From assembly GCA_900555705.1 (NCBI GenBank), contig USLV01000013.1, positions 1-15,224 on the forward strand: 15,224 nucleotides of DNA. Reading direction: 5' to 3'. A program made the translations under genes and the position numbers. Each line of letters opens with the position of its first letter. Position 1 is the stretch's first letter. Below, piece by piece: positions 6,420 to 13,712 of the stretch. The notes beneath the pieces were generated by a model. The model saw only the letters and a list, made by a program, of their open reading frames with translations. It was not told where the DNA came from and did no database searches. The stretch comes from an uncultured Oscillospiraceae bacterium (GTDB lineage: Bacteria; Bacillota; Clostridia; Oscillospirales; Acutalibacteraceae).

Positions 6420-9400
6420 TTACTTCCCTGCCGGGAATTTATCGATTTTCTCAACTGCGTATTGCAGGATCAGGCGAGCGTCGGTTGTATTGACTACACC
6501 GTCGCCGTTCACATCACCGGCAGCGAGCTGCGAACCGGTCAGCGTAACCTTCTCGACCGCATATTGCAGCGCGAGACGCGCATCCGTCGTATTCACAACG
6601 CCATCGCCGTTGATATCGCCCAGAGACGAGCCGTCGAAGGTACTCTCCGCGCTCCTGGAAATATAAACATAATCCACCAGGACCTCGCTCGTCGTCTTGT
6701 TCGGCGTCTCCTGCGGGCCGTCGTTCATGCACTCCAGTACCAGCTGAGCCACCGGTACCCCCGGCTTCTGATAAGCCTCCGGGAAAGCCGTCACCGGGCC
6801 AACCGCCACGGTGGTGTAGTCGTTGTCCATCAGGAAAGCCTGATAGGTCTTTTTGCTCTCGTCGCGCAGATCAATTTCCACACCGACACGATACCAGGTG
6901 TTCAGCTCATAATCCGCAATCTTCTCATAGTTGTTCTGGAAGCCGTCCGCGAAGGAAAAGCCCGCGAGCTGAACCTGCTCACCACCGATCATCATACCGA
7001 TCTCAAACACCGACCAATCTTTTTCCATGATGGACTTCAGATTGACCTTTGCCTCGAGACGATAGAGCGAATTTTTCTTGCCGGTCTCAAGCTGAAGGGT
7101 ACGATTGATCGCATAGGCCGAGCCGTTTTCATTCTTATAAAGACGGAGAACAGACGCGAAATCCTCATCCGTGACCGTCACCGTACCGTTTTCGCTCTGG
7201 ACAGATATCACATTGAAGGGGCCCTTCGTAGAGGGAACGTTGGGAATACCGTTAACCGTCTCGGTCTCATAGCCGTCGAAGGGTTCGGTAAACACCATTT
7301 CGGAGTTCGGATCCAGCTGGGCATCGCCCGGCACATTCCAGCGGGTGATTCGCTTGACCATGTTGTCAAAGCCGCCGAGTTTTTCGGCATCCGCCACCTC
7401 GCCGAGATAGAACATGGAATTCAGCGAAATCCGATCCAGGTTTTCCGTCGCCACAATCACATTATTGTTACGGTTGATGTTACCGCCGACAACGTTCAGC
7501 GTTCCCGCCTTCTCTGCGGCAGTCAGCGGCGTGTTGTTGGTGCTGAAATTACAGTTATAGACATTCAGCGTACCGTTGTCCACGCGCAGTGTGGTGGTCG
7601 GCTGCGCCCACATGGTCAGGTTGTAGAAATCCACCCGATCGTCGCAGTCCGCCGTCAGCAGGACATCGTGCATGCTGGCATCCTTGCTGAGCGCCTCGCC
7701 AATGGCATTGAAGCTGGTGAGCTGGGTATTGATGATCTGCATATCCCCAAGCGCCTGGAACTCAAACGCAACCGTCGCATAGTCAACGCCATGGCCAACC
7801 ATGATGCCGTTCGGCGCCTTGCCGTTTTCGGCCATAAACAGCACACCGCGGCCGCCCGAATAGGAGAAGCTGTCGAAGACAACCTGATTGGTGACATCGC
7901 CCAGCTGCAGGATCACCGCATTATGCTGGGTCTGCTCTTTCATGGTAATTTCAAACTCAGCCTTCTGCTCCGGCGTCGGGGAATTCTCCCAGGCGCCCCA
8001 ACCGGCGTCACCGCCGCCCAGCATGGCGTTATAGTTGGTCTGGTAGTTGTTAATCAGGCCGTTCTGCGAACCGCCGCCCACGCGGATGGCGTTTTTGACA
8101 CAGACACCCGCGAAATACTCCACATAGTGGTTGTCGCAGCGATTGGTCATCAGGTCGATACCGTTGTAGCCGTTTCGGGAAGAGACATTGACGATGTAGA
8201 TATCCTTTCCGGCGCCCTGCACCGCATAGGGATAGGCCACAATCTTCTCCGCTGCCGGGTACTGCTCGGGATAATCGAAGGTGATACCGCGGATACCGCT
8301 CTTCTCCTTGAGTACCACAGTCGCGTCGCCCTCGGCCTCGCCCTTGCCGCCGTATACCTCAAAGATCGTACCGGTGTTATAGGGAATACGGCCGAGATCG
8401 ACAACGCCTTTCAGCTCGACACCGGTCGGCACCGTCAGGCTGCCCTCCAGGCGGTAGTTGCCCGCCGGCAGGAAGACGATACCGCCGCCGGCCGCACCGG
8501 CCTTGTCCAGCTCCGCCTGAATCGCCGCCGTCACATCCGTTTTACCGGTCGAATCGACCTCCAGAACATACAGCGTATTCTTCGCGGCCTTCGCCTCGCG
8601 GGTACGGGTCTGTTCTTCGGTCAGCCGCTTGATCTCATCCACCTCGATAGGCGTATGATCGATCGCAGACGGACAGAGTCCCTTGTTCTCAATCACCGGA
8701 TCGCCCTTGAAGCGGTTGCCGGTGAAGATGGCGTTGTGGGTGCCGCTTTCAAGCGTCGCGTGAGGCGCCTCGGTCTCAAAATCGCAGTTGATCATGCTGA
8801 TCGCGCCGCAGGTCGTATAGACAAGGCCGTTCTCGATCGTGCTGGACAGCACCGAGACCTTGAGCCAGCCCTCGTGGTCGATCGCATAATCGGTGGCGTC
8901 GATGGTCATATCCGCGAACTGGATGTTGCCGTCGCGGCAGTGGTCGTCATACGCCACACTGATACCGGTCATACAGTTGTCGATATTGACATTCGCGAGC
9001 ACTTCACCGGAGCTGCTGACGCCCTCGACATAGATCGCCACACCACAGTCCTTGAAATTCAGACCGTAGCAGTTACCGTTCGGATAGGAATACCGGCGGC
9101 CGTTCTCCTGGTTGAACTCCTCCGTACACTCGGAGAGGCTGAAGGAGAGGCCTGTGCCGTAGCCGGTCACGTTGTAGAAGGTCAGGAAGGACCAGTCAAT
9201 CCGGCGCAGGATAAAGCCGATCGCCTGGGTGCTCAGATACTCTTTGAGCTTCTCGGCATCCTCGTTGGAGGACGGTGCGCCGGCCAGACCGGAATGGATC
9301 CAGTAATCCGGTGCGAGATTGATGGTGTCGTAGCGGCCGATATCCGCAATACCGTCAATGTCAAAGCCAACTGCCAGCGGGGTGCCGTAGGCGTTGTAGA

Positions 9401-10568
9401 CATTCGGGCAGCCGCTCATCGTCGGGCCCTGCTGAACCGCGATGTACGAGTTGACAAAGGTCACGTTCCGCACGTGACAGTAGCTGCCGCTCAAGATGGT
9501 GGGCGGATAGGCAATCGGGTCGCCGCTCTCCAGCGTCTGCTCCGGATACCAGAAATTGACGTTGCGCACCATACAGTTGTTGGAAAGGGTCATGAAGGGC
9601 CGACCGCCGCGATCCCCCTTACCGTTATAAATCTTGAAGATCGTGCCCTCGACCGGGGACTTACCATCCGGTTGCGCCCATTCGCCGCAGAGCGTAACGC
9701 CCTTCGGAATATTCAGCGAACCTTCCATATGGTATTCACCCGCCGGGATAAAGAGCGTACCGCCGCCCGCTTCCTCGAGGCCATCCAGCAGGCTCTGGAT
9801 GATCGGCGTCACGTCATCTTTGGCCGGATCCTTGTCCTTGAAATGTTCCTCGTCGAGATAATCGGCCAGATTATATCCCATCACCACATCGTCGGTGGTC
9901 TCGAATTCCGCAGCAATCGGCGCCAGCTCCCAAAACGGATCGTCCGGGATAAAGCTGCCGTCACCGATGCGGTCTTCCTCCTCCGTCGGCGCCGTCTTAC
10001 TGGTGTCAACCAGACGCACATTGCAGACCTTCAGGCGCAGCGTCTCGCCAACATAATTCTTGACATCTACGATGTAGATACGCATATAGTTGATGGCAGC
10101 GGGATTGAGCTTGGAATCGTCCGCCGAACCCACGCCAAAGGTGGAGAGCGGGATCGCCTGGCGCACCCATTCCCCCTGTTTCCACTGCAAATTGGCGACA
10201 GAGATGTTGATCTCCTCTTTATCGCAGGTTCCCGAGCTGGTGAATTCGATCTGCCCGGCACCGGACTTCAGCGCTTCGAGGCTGCCGTCCATAAACAAAT
10301 CCATCTGAAGCGCCAGATTGGATTTGATCGAACCGTCGTCGTTCACATAGCCAAGTGCCTTCAAATCAATCGGCGTGGTAAAAACCAGCGCCGGGTTGAT
10401 CAGCAGGCCACTGCTGCCAATGGTGTAAAGGCCATTGACGGAGTTGTAATTCAGCTCCTTGACTACATAGCCGCCGAAATCCCCATCAGCAGCGCTGACC
10501 ATGCCAGGCACCAGCGCCATTGGGAAGATAAACAAGCAGCTTAGGAAAATTGCGAGCCATTTTTTCAT
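6420..10568 (-). CDS. secreted dockerin protein with tandem pectate-lyase-like beta-helices (copy B), 1382 aa
   Basis: This is a full-length paralogue of the gene at 2020-6093 with the same domain order. The start at 10568 follows AAAGGTGG by 9 nt and opens a signal peptide (MKKWLAIFLSCLFIFPMALV, cleavage near MVSA/AD, residue 26). Domains: beta-sandwich-like module (about 30-190); first beta-helix (about 228-635) opening EAGGGTLFIPAGEY; a charged linker (640-664); second beta-helix (about 667-1082) opening GGGIVFLPAGNYRLEG; C-terminal sandwich or LamG-like module (about 1090-1305); dockerin (1316-1378) with loops DINGDGVVNTTD and DVNGDGVVNTTD. Motifs shared with copy A include WYPEQ (340-344), GCP (386-388), DGIAD (405-409), RIDW (456-459), CDNHYVEY (811-818) and SYSGGRG (902-908). 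It should be exported and attached to a scaffoldin. Substrate and reaction are unknown; the shared acids are candidates for catalysis or metal binding. Confidence 0.9.
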   Translation of the reverse strand: MKKWLAIFLSCLFIFPMALVPGMVSAADGDFGGYVVKELNYNSVNGLYTIGSSGLLINPALVFTTPIDLKALGYVNDDGSIKSNLALQMDLFMDGSLEALKSGAGQIEFTSSGTCDKEEINISVANLQWKQGEWVRQAIPLSTFGVGSADDSKLNPAAINYMRIYIVDVKNYVGETLRLKVCNVRLVDTSKTAPTEEEDRIGDGSFIPDDPFWELAPIAAEFETTDDVVMGYNLADYLDEEHFKDKDPAKDDVTPIIQSLLDGLEEAGGGTLFIPAGEYHMEGSLNIPKGVTLCGEWAQPDGKSPVEGTIFKIYNGKGDRGGRPFMTLSNNCMVRNVNFWYPEQTLESGDPIAYPPTILSGSYCHVRNVTFVNSYIAVQQGPTMSGCPNVYNAYGTPLAVGFDIDGIADIGRYDTINLAPDYWIHSGLAGAPSSNEDAEKLKEYLSTQAIGFILRRIDWSFLTFYNVTGYGTGLSFSLSECTEEFNQENGRRYSYPNGNCYGLNFKDCGVAIYVEGVSSSGEVLANVNIDNCMTGISVAYDDHCRDGNIQFADMTIDATDYAIDHEGWLKVSVLSSTIENGLVYTTCGAISMINCDFETEAPHATLESGTHNAIFTGNRFKGDPVIENKGLCPSAIDHTPIEVDEIKRLTEEQTRTREAKAAKNTLYVLEVDSTGKTDVTAAIQAELDKAGAAGGGIVFLPAGNYRLEGSLTVPTGVELKGVVDLGRIPYNTGTIFEVYGGKGEAEGDATVVLKEKSGIRGITFDYPEQYPAAEKIVAYPYAVQGAGKDIYIVNVSSRNGYNGIDLMTNRCDNHYVEYFAGVCVKNAIRVGGGSQNGLINNYQTNYNAMLGGGDAGWGAWENSPTPEQKAEFEITMKEQTQHNAVILQLGDVTNQVVFDSFSYSGGRGVLFMAENGKAPNGIMVGHGVDYATVAFEFQALGDMQIINTQLTSFNAIGEALSKDASMHDVLLTADCDDRVDFYNLTMWAQPTTTLRVDNGTLNVYNCNFSTNNTPLTAAEKAGTLNVVGGNINRNNNVIVATENLDRISLNSMFYLGEVADAEKLGGFDNMVKRITRWNVPGDAQLDPNSEMVFTEPFDGYETETVNGIPNVPSTKGPFNVISVQSENGTVTVTDEDFASVLRLYKNENGSAYAINRTLQLETGKKNSLYRLEAKVNLKSIMEKDWSVFEIGMMIGGEQVQLAGFSFADGFQNNYEKIADYELNTWYRVGVEIDLRDESKKTYQAFLMDNDYTTVAVGPVTAFPEAYQKPGVPVAQLVLECMNDGPQETPNKTTSEVLVDYVYISRSAESTFDGSSLGDINGDGVVNTTDARLALQYAVEKVTLTGSQLAAGDVNGDGVVNTTDARLILQYAVEKIDKFPAGK
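6423..6623 (-). other. dockerin domain of copy B
   Basis: Residues 1316-1378 form two calcium-binding repeats, with loops DINGDGVVNTTD and DVNGDGVVNTTD and helices ARLALQYAVEK and ARLILQYAVEK. The recognition residues equal those of copy A, so both proteins probably use the same cohesin. The DNA of this domain is very similar in the two genes, close to identical over the last ~55 coding bases. Confidence 0.93.
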
Positions 10569-10613
10569 CTAAAACTTCCACCTTTCTGTTATATCGGCAT
10601 TTTCCTGTCTTCC

Positions 10614-10642
10614 AGTATACAGGCATTCATATGGAAAGTCAA
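10614..10642 (-). promoter_or_regulatory. sigma-A promoter of dockerin gene copy B
   Basis: On the minus strand, TTGACT (10637-10642), a 17-bp spacer and TATACT (10614-10619) form a strong promoter, with a leader of about 40 nt to the ATG at 10568. The -35 box lies between the arms of an inverted repeat, ATATGGA (10629-10635) and TCCATAT (10650-10656), a possible operator. Confidence 0.8.
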
Positions 10643-10742
10643 TGAAAACTCCATATAAAGAACGAGATTTTACGTAATCTTTTACAATTGGCTTTCTTTT
10701 CCTTTACACTGTCATATATCTTGTTCGAATATCGATCCATAA

Positions 10743-11822
10743 CTACGAGGAGATCGCCTCCAGAATCCACTCTCGATTGTTCCGCAGCCGTTCATCCGTC
10801 GGGGCAATCGCCAACGCCCGCTCGACCATTTCCAGCGACCGCGCATACAGACCGAGCCGATAGCAGGCGAGCGAAGCCAGGTCATACGGCAGGCTTCCCC
10901 AGGAATCCGCCTCGCTGATATAGGTGCGCGGCCGTTCTGTGATAACAAGCGCGCGGCCGGTCGTAAACAGCACGCCCTCCCAGTCCTCCTGCCGATAGAG
11001 AAACCGGGCGTAATCCAGCCACGGCTCCCGCAGATGCGGCGCCTCTGCCAGCGAGCGTTGGTGCCATGCCTCTGCCTCTCCGGTCATTCCGAGCTGCTCC
11101 GACGCTTGTGCCAGATATCTCATCGACGCGCAGCGTTCATCCGCCCAGACCGCCTCCGGCATCGCCAGATGTTGCCGAAGTGTCTCCCGGCAACGCGCCC
11201 AATCCCCCCGGAACAGATACTCCCGTCCGAGATAATGCCGGTTGCGGTCATTGTGCGGATCCTCCCGAACCGCCAGCTCCAACAACGGCAAATACTGCGC
11301 CCGAGATTTCTCCGGATCCGGGTGATGGTCGAGCTGAATCCCTTCTACAAATATCGTTGGGCAGTCTCCTTCCCCATCCCAGGCCAGAACTTCATGTACG
11401 GGGTTGACCCAACGAAACCCTTGTCGGGCATGGATTTTATCAATCCAGAAGACATGTCCCTCGGTTCCGTCCGGCTGAAAGCTCCAGGTATACCGGTATT
11501 GAACACGTCGGACACCGTCATGCCACGCCGCTTCCAGCTTCGTCCGCCATCCCGGATGGAAACATTCGTCGAGATCGGTGCATACGCAGATATCCGCGTC
11601 CATCGGCACCAGTTCCAGCGACCGGTTGCGCGCCGTGTCAAACCGCCAAGGTTCTACCCGTTCTTCCGTCACAGCGGCACCGAGCGCCCGCAGTCGTTCG
11701 GCCGTTCCATCTATCGAACCGGTATCCAGCACCACTACCTCATCCGCTTCTCGCATGGACGCCATCCACCGCGCCGCAAACTTTTCCTCATTCCTGCAAA
11801 TAGCATATACCACAATTTTCAT
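10743..11822 (-). CDS. family 2 glycosyltransferase with C-terminal TPR-like region, 359 aa
   Basis: The protein should transfer a sugar from an activated nucleotide sugar to an acceptor in the cytoplasm. The N-terminal GT-A domain (about 1-175) has the opening ICRNEEKF (8-15), the nucleotide-binding VVVLDTGSIDGT (29-40), a DxD-like DLDE (83-86) for the metal and sugar-diphosphate, and a PVHE motif (141-144). The C-terminal half (about 176-355) is helical with TPR-like repeats (for example LGREYLFRGDWARC, ARFLYRQEDWEGV, YRLGLYARSLEMVERALAI), which usually bind a protein or oligomer partner. There is no signal peptide or membrane segment. The start at 11822 follows AGGGGG by 8 nt. It precedes copy B on the same strand by 174 bp, but copy B has its own promoter. 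GT2-TPR architecture also occurs in peptide and protein glycosyltransferases such as SunS; acceptor and sugar here are unknown. Confidence 0.88.
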   Translation of the reverse strand: MKIVVYAICRNEEKFAARWMASMREADEVVVLDTGSIDGTAERLRALGAAVTEERVEPWRFDTARNRSLELVPMDADICVCTDLDECFHPGWRTKLEAAWHDGVRRVQYRYTWSFQPDGTEGHVFWIDKIHARQGFRWVNPVHEVLAWDGEGDCPTIFVEGIQLDHHPDPEKSRAQYLPLLELAVREDPHNDRNRHYLGREYLFRGDWARCRETLRQHLAMPEAVWADERCASMRYLAQASEQLGMTGEAEAWHQRSLAEAPHLREPWLDYARFLYRQEDWEGVLFTTGRALVITERPRTYISEADSWGSLPYDLASLACYRLGLYARSLEMVERALAIAPTDERLRNNREWILEAISS

Positions 11823-11990
11823 GTTATTTCCCCCTTTTCAGCGGATTGTGTTTTGTTGTATAGCTTGTACAGACAATTGCCTCTCGTCCCCATTTTGCAG
11901 ATTACACACATAACCTCTGCATAAACAGACTGCTACAGAAAATTATTTTCACATATATTCGACAAATTATCTCGTAAATCTCACAACCGC

Positions 11991-12000
11991 CAGTATACTG
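11991..12000. promoter_or_regulatory. palindrome CAGTATACTG upstream of the XRE gene
   Basis: This perfect 10-bp palindrome contains a -10-like TATACT (11994-11999) in the intergenic region between the glycosyltransferase and the XRE gene. No convincing -35 box lies 17 bp upstream. It could be an autoregulatory operator overlapping a weak promoter; that role is an inference. Confidence 0.35.
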
Positions 12001-12065
12001 TATTGTGGAAACGAAAAATAACCTTAAACTTTATAATAGGAAACTCTATAAACGGAGGGATTATT

Positions 12066-12269
12066 TTGAACGCAACCAAACGATTCGGTGAAAATCTGAA
12101 ACGACTGCGAAAGGAACAGGGTCTTTCGCAGGAACAGTTGGCCATCGAGGCCGAAATCAGTACCACCAATCTCCGCACGATTGAACACGGTCTCGGAAAC
12201 CCAACAACAAAAACGGCGGAAAAGCTGGCGCAGAGCCTGCATACCGATCTCGCCAGTCTGTTTAAATAA
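12066..12269 (+). CDS. XRE-family HTH transcriptional regulator, 67 aa, TTG start
   Basis: This is a small DNA-binding regulator consisting almost only of a Cro/C1-type helix-turn-helix. The ATG at 12003 has no Shine-Dalgarno; the TTG at 12066 follows GGAGGG by 6 nt, and the domain then begins at once (MNATKRFGENLKRLRKEQGLSQEQLA). The helix-turn-helix spans about residues 8-62, with helix 2-3 LSQEQLAIEAEISTTNLRTI (20-39) and the usual closing pattern NPTTKTAEKLAQSL. No effector or dimerisation domain is seen, so it probably binds DNA as a dimer through the core fold. It is transcribed away from the glycosyltransferase and ends before a strong terminator at 12339-12381. The palindrome at 11991-12000 is a possible target. 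Its regulon cannot be deduced; the adjacent genes are the first candidates. Confidence 0.85.
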   Translation: MNATKRFGENLKRLRKEQGLSQEQLAIEAEISTTNLRTIEHGLGNPTTKTAEKLAQSLHTDLASLFK

Positions 12270-12338
12270 ACACGCATATCCGCGACATTGTCCGGAGGGA
12301 GACATCCGGGCGATGTTGGTGCGCACAATTATTGTCAG

Positions 12339-12381
12339 AGACGCACACCCCTATGGCCAAATTGGCCGGGAGTGTGCGTCT
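12339..12381 (+). terminator. intrinsic terminator after the XRE gene
   Basis: The stem AGACGCACAC (12339-12348) pairs with GTGTGCGTCT (12372-12381). CCC/GGG pairing continues past a bulged A, and an inner GGCC (12355-12358) pairs with GGCC (12364-12367). It is followed on the plus strand by TTGTTTTGTTG. It isolates the regulator from the CAP gene downstream. Confidence 0.85.
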
Positions 12382-12422
12382 TGTTTTGTTGTCTGTCGAT
12401 TTTTCCGGCAGGATTTGGACGA

Positions 12423-12451
12423 TTGACAGACCGTGGGGTCTATGATACGCT
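12423..12451 (+). promoter_or_regulatory. promoter of the CAP-domain gene
   Basis: A perfect -35 TTGACA (12423-12428) is followed by a 17-bp spacer and an extended -10, TGaTACGCT (TACGCT at 12446-12451). The spacer holds the inverted repeat AGACC (12428-12432) / GGTCT (12437-12441). The nonamer ATTGACAGA recurs 30 bp downstream (12422-12430 and 12452-12460). Confidence 0.65.
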
Positions 12452-12478
12452 ATTGACAGATAATGAAAGGAGAATGTG

Positions 12479-13312
12479 ATGAAAATTTGTAAAAAAATAG
12501 TAAGCCAAGTTGCCATCACGGTCTTTGCAGCCGTTCAATTGATAAGCAGCTGGATTGCCGGTGCGGCTATTCTCCCGGAAACATCCACATCCCCGGAACA
12601 GCCGGAAACCGATATTACTGCTGCCACTCCCGAGACGTCCATCACGTCTGTCGGCTCATCGGCGGTACCTAATGCAACCGATACTCCTGCTTCCGTCCAG
12701 ACCGCGCAGTCGACTACTTTCCCGCATACCATCACAACTTCGAACCTGTCTGCCGCTTCCCGCCAACCTGCAACCGTCACACAGTCTGTGCCGGGCCGTA
12801 CCACTGTGCCGACTACCCGGCGCACAGCCGCTCCAACGGCCGGCATCACTATCCGTCCGACGACGACCACCTATCGCACTACCACAACCACCACAACCGC
12901 CGCATCGCGCCCATCGGCGTCTGCACCGGATACCGCTGTGGATTACCGACAGGCCATTTTACAATTGGTCAATCAGGAACGAACCCAACGCGGTCTGTCC
13001 GCGCTGGTGCTCGATGAAGCCATTTCCCGCGCCGCGCAAATCCGGGCGACCGAAATTATCGAAAACTTCAGCCACACCCGTCCAAACGGCAGCTCCTTCT
13101 CGACTGTACTGGATGAAGTCGGTGTAAAGGCCGGTCGTCGCGCAGAAAACATCGCGGCTGGACAGCGCTCCCCCGAGGCGGTGATGCAGAGCTGGATGAA
13201 CTCCGAGGGCCACCGTGCCAATATCCTCAATCCCAATCTGAAAAAACTCGGGGTGGGCTATGCGGAAGGCGGCCGTTACCGTACCAACTGGGTCCAGCTT
13301 TTTACAAACTAA
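12479..13312 (+). CDS. secreted CAP/SCP-domain protein with Ser/Thr/Pro linker, 277 aa
   Basis: This is an exported protein with a C-terminal CAP (SCP/PR-1, YkwD-like) domain. The start at 12479 is preferred to the GTG at 12476 because GGAG lies 6 nt upstream. Residues 1-30 form a signal peptide (KKIVSQVAITVFAAVQLI, then cleavage near AGAA). Residues 31-150 are a low-complexity Thr/Ser/Pro/Ala linker, including a TTTTYRTTTTTTT run (128-140), which may be O-glycosylated and span the cell wall. The CAP domain (about 154-277) has QLVNQERTQRGLSAL and the four cavity residues expected of the family: His199 (FSHTRPNG), Glu223 (AENIAAG), Glu243 and His245 (EGHRANIL). The end NWVQLFTN is typical. Bacterial CAP proteins are often found outside Gram-positive cells, but their biochemical role is poorly settled. 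It has its own promoter and no operon partner. Confidence 0.9.
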   Translation: MKICKKIVSQVAITVFAAVQLISSWIAGAAILPETSTSPEQPETDITAATPETSITSVGSSAVPNATDTPASVQTAQSTTFPHTITTSNLSAASRQPATVTQSVPGRTTVPTTRRTAAPTAGITIRPTTTTYRTTTTTTTAASRPSASAPDTAVDYRQAILQLVNQERTQRGLSALVLDEAISRAAQIRATEIIENFSHTRPNGSSFSTVLDEVGVKAGRRAENIAAGQRSPEAVMQSWMNSEGHRANILNPNLKKLGVGYAEGGRYRTNWVQLFTN

Positions 13313-13333
13313 CACGATTCCAATCTATTTGTT

Positions 13334-13368
13334 CTGCGCTCTCCCGGAATGGTTCCAGGAGAGCGCAG
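13334..13368. terminator. hairpin between convergent genes (no U tract)
   Basis: An 11-bp perfect stem, CTGCGCTCTCC (13334-13344) against GGAGAGCGCAG (13358-13368), continues inward with GGAA/TTCC. It lies 21 nt after the CAP stop and 4 nt after the stop of the opposing gene at 13373. No uridine run follows on either strand, so termination is likely but unproven. Confidence 0.55.
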
Positions 13369-13372
13369 CGGT

Positions 13373-13594
13373 CTACCGGCAGTTGCGGCAGATCGACAGA
13401 CGACGGATACGGATGGCGGAAATCTGCGGTGGGATGCTCTGGGTCATCACACCATTATAGAAAATACTGACCCGGTCGCCGGGAAAGAACCGGCGCGCCT
13501 GATTGGTGTTCACAACGACATTTTGCCCCGTAGCAAGATCCCGAACGAGCAGTCGGCCGGGCCGCACTGTCCGCACAATGGCAATCATCAGCAC
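13373..13594 (-). CDS. small basic hypothetical protein, 73 aa, GTG start
   Basis: I do not recognise a named family. The strong AAAGGAGG at 13604-13611 points to the GTG at 13594 (spacing 10), although the ATG at 13588 is also possible; the frame upstream to 13687 has no Shine-Dalgarno and runs through a hairpin. The product is rich in beta-strand patterns: AIVRTVRPGRLLVRDL (5-20), QNVVVNT (24-30), then FFPGDRVSIFYNG (36-48) and a SIPPQISAIRI segment (53-63). The PGD turn between strands recalls small OB-fold proteins. The tail (RRLSICRNCR) is basic with two cysteines, a possible nucleic-acid contact. It sits 119 bp downstream of the SPFH gene on the same strand, separated by a 15-bp hairpin. 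The function is unknown. Confidence 0.72.
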   Translation of the reverse strand: MLMIAIVRTVRPGRLLVRDLATGQNVVVNTNQARRFFPGDRVSIFYNGVMTQSIPPQISAIRIRRLSICRNCR

Positions 13595-13667
13595 TGATAT
13601 ACAACCTCCTTTGATAAACGGATATCCCAGCATTATTGTATGCCCATATTCTTTCCCCGGTGACAGC

Positions 13668-13703
13668 AGCAAGGTCGTCCACATCATTGTGGACGACCTT
13701 GCT
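13668..13703 (-). terminator. 15-bp perfect hairpin after the SPFH gene (no U tract)
   Basis: The arms 13668-13682 and 13689-13703 are perfect complements with loop ATCATT. The hairpin begins 9 nt after the stop codon of the SPFH gene (13713), where a terminator is expected, but GCTGCTGTC rather than a U tract follows on the minus strand. It may be a U-less terminator or an mRNA-end stabiliser. Confidence 0.6.
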
Positions 13704-13712
13704 CATTGCCAG

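Noticed and set aside
2023..6623. Dockerin repeats as a tandem DNA repeat or CRISPR-like array
   Set aside because: The periodicity is the two-repeat protein domain present once in each gene; there are no spacers or regular array structure.
6384..10544. Plus-strand open frame of 1386 codons antisense to dockerin copy B
   Set aside because: It is in exact codon register with the sense gene and is open only because the sense gene lacks TTA, CTA and TCA codons. The product is Arg/His/Ile-rich with no domain, while the sense strand has a signal peptide, promoter, beta-helices and dockerin.
12003..12065. ATG start for the XRE regulator
   Set aside because: No Shine-Dalgarno; the extension is not part of the HTH fold, whereas the TTG at 12066 has GGAGGG at ideal spacing.
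12325..12335. Small palindrome ACAATTATTGT before the XRE terminator
   Set aside because: Five-bp arms are easily met by chance and it is not placed at a promoter.
13595..13687. Upstream 31-codon extension of the small OB-like protein
   Set aside because: It runs through the hairpin at 13668-13703 and lacks a Shine-Dalgarno, while AAAGGAGG points to the GTG at 13594.
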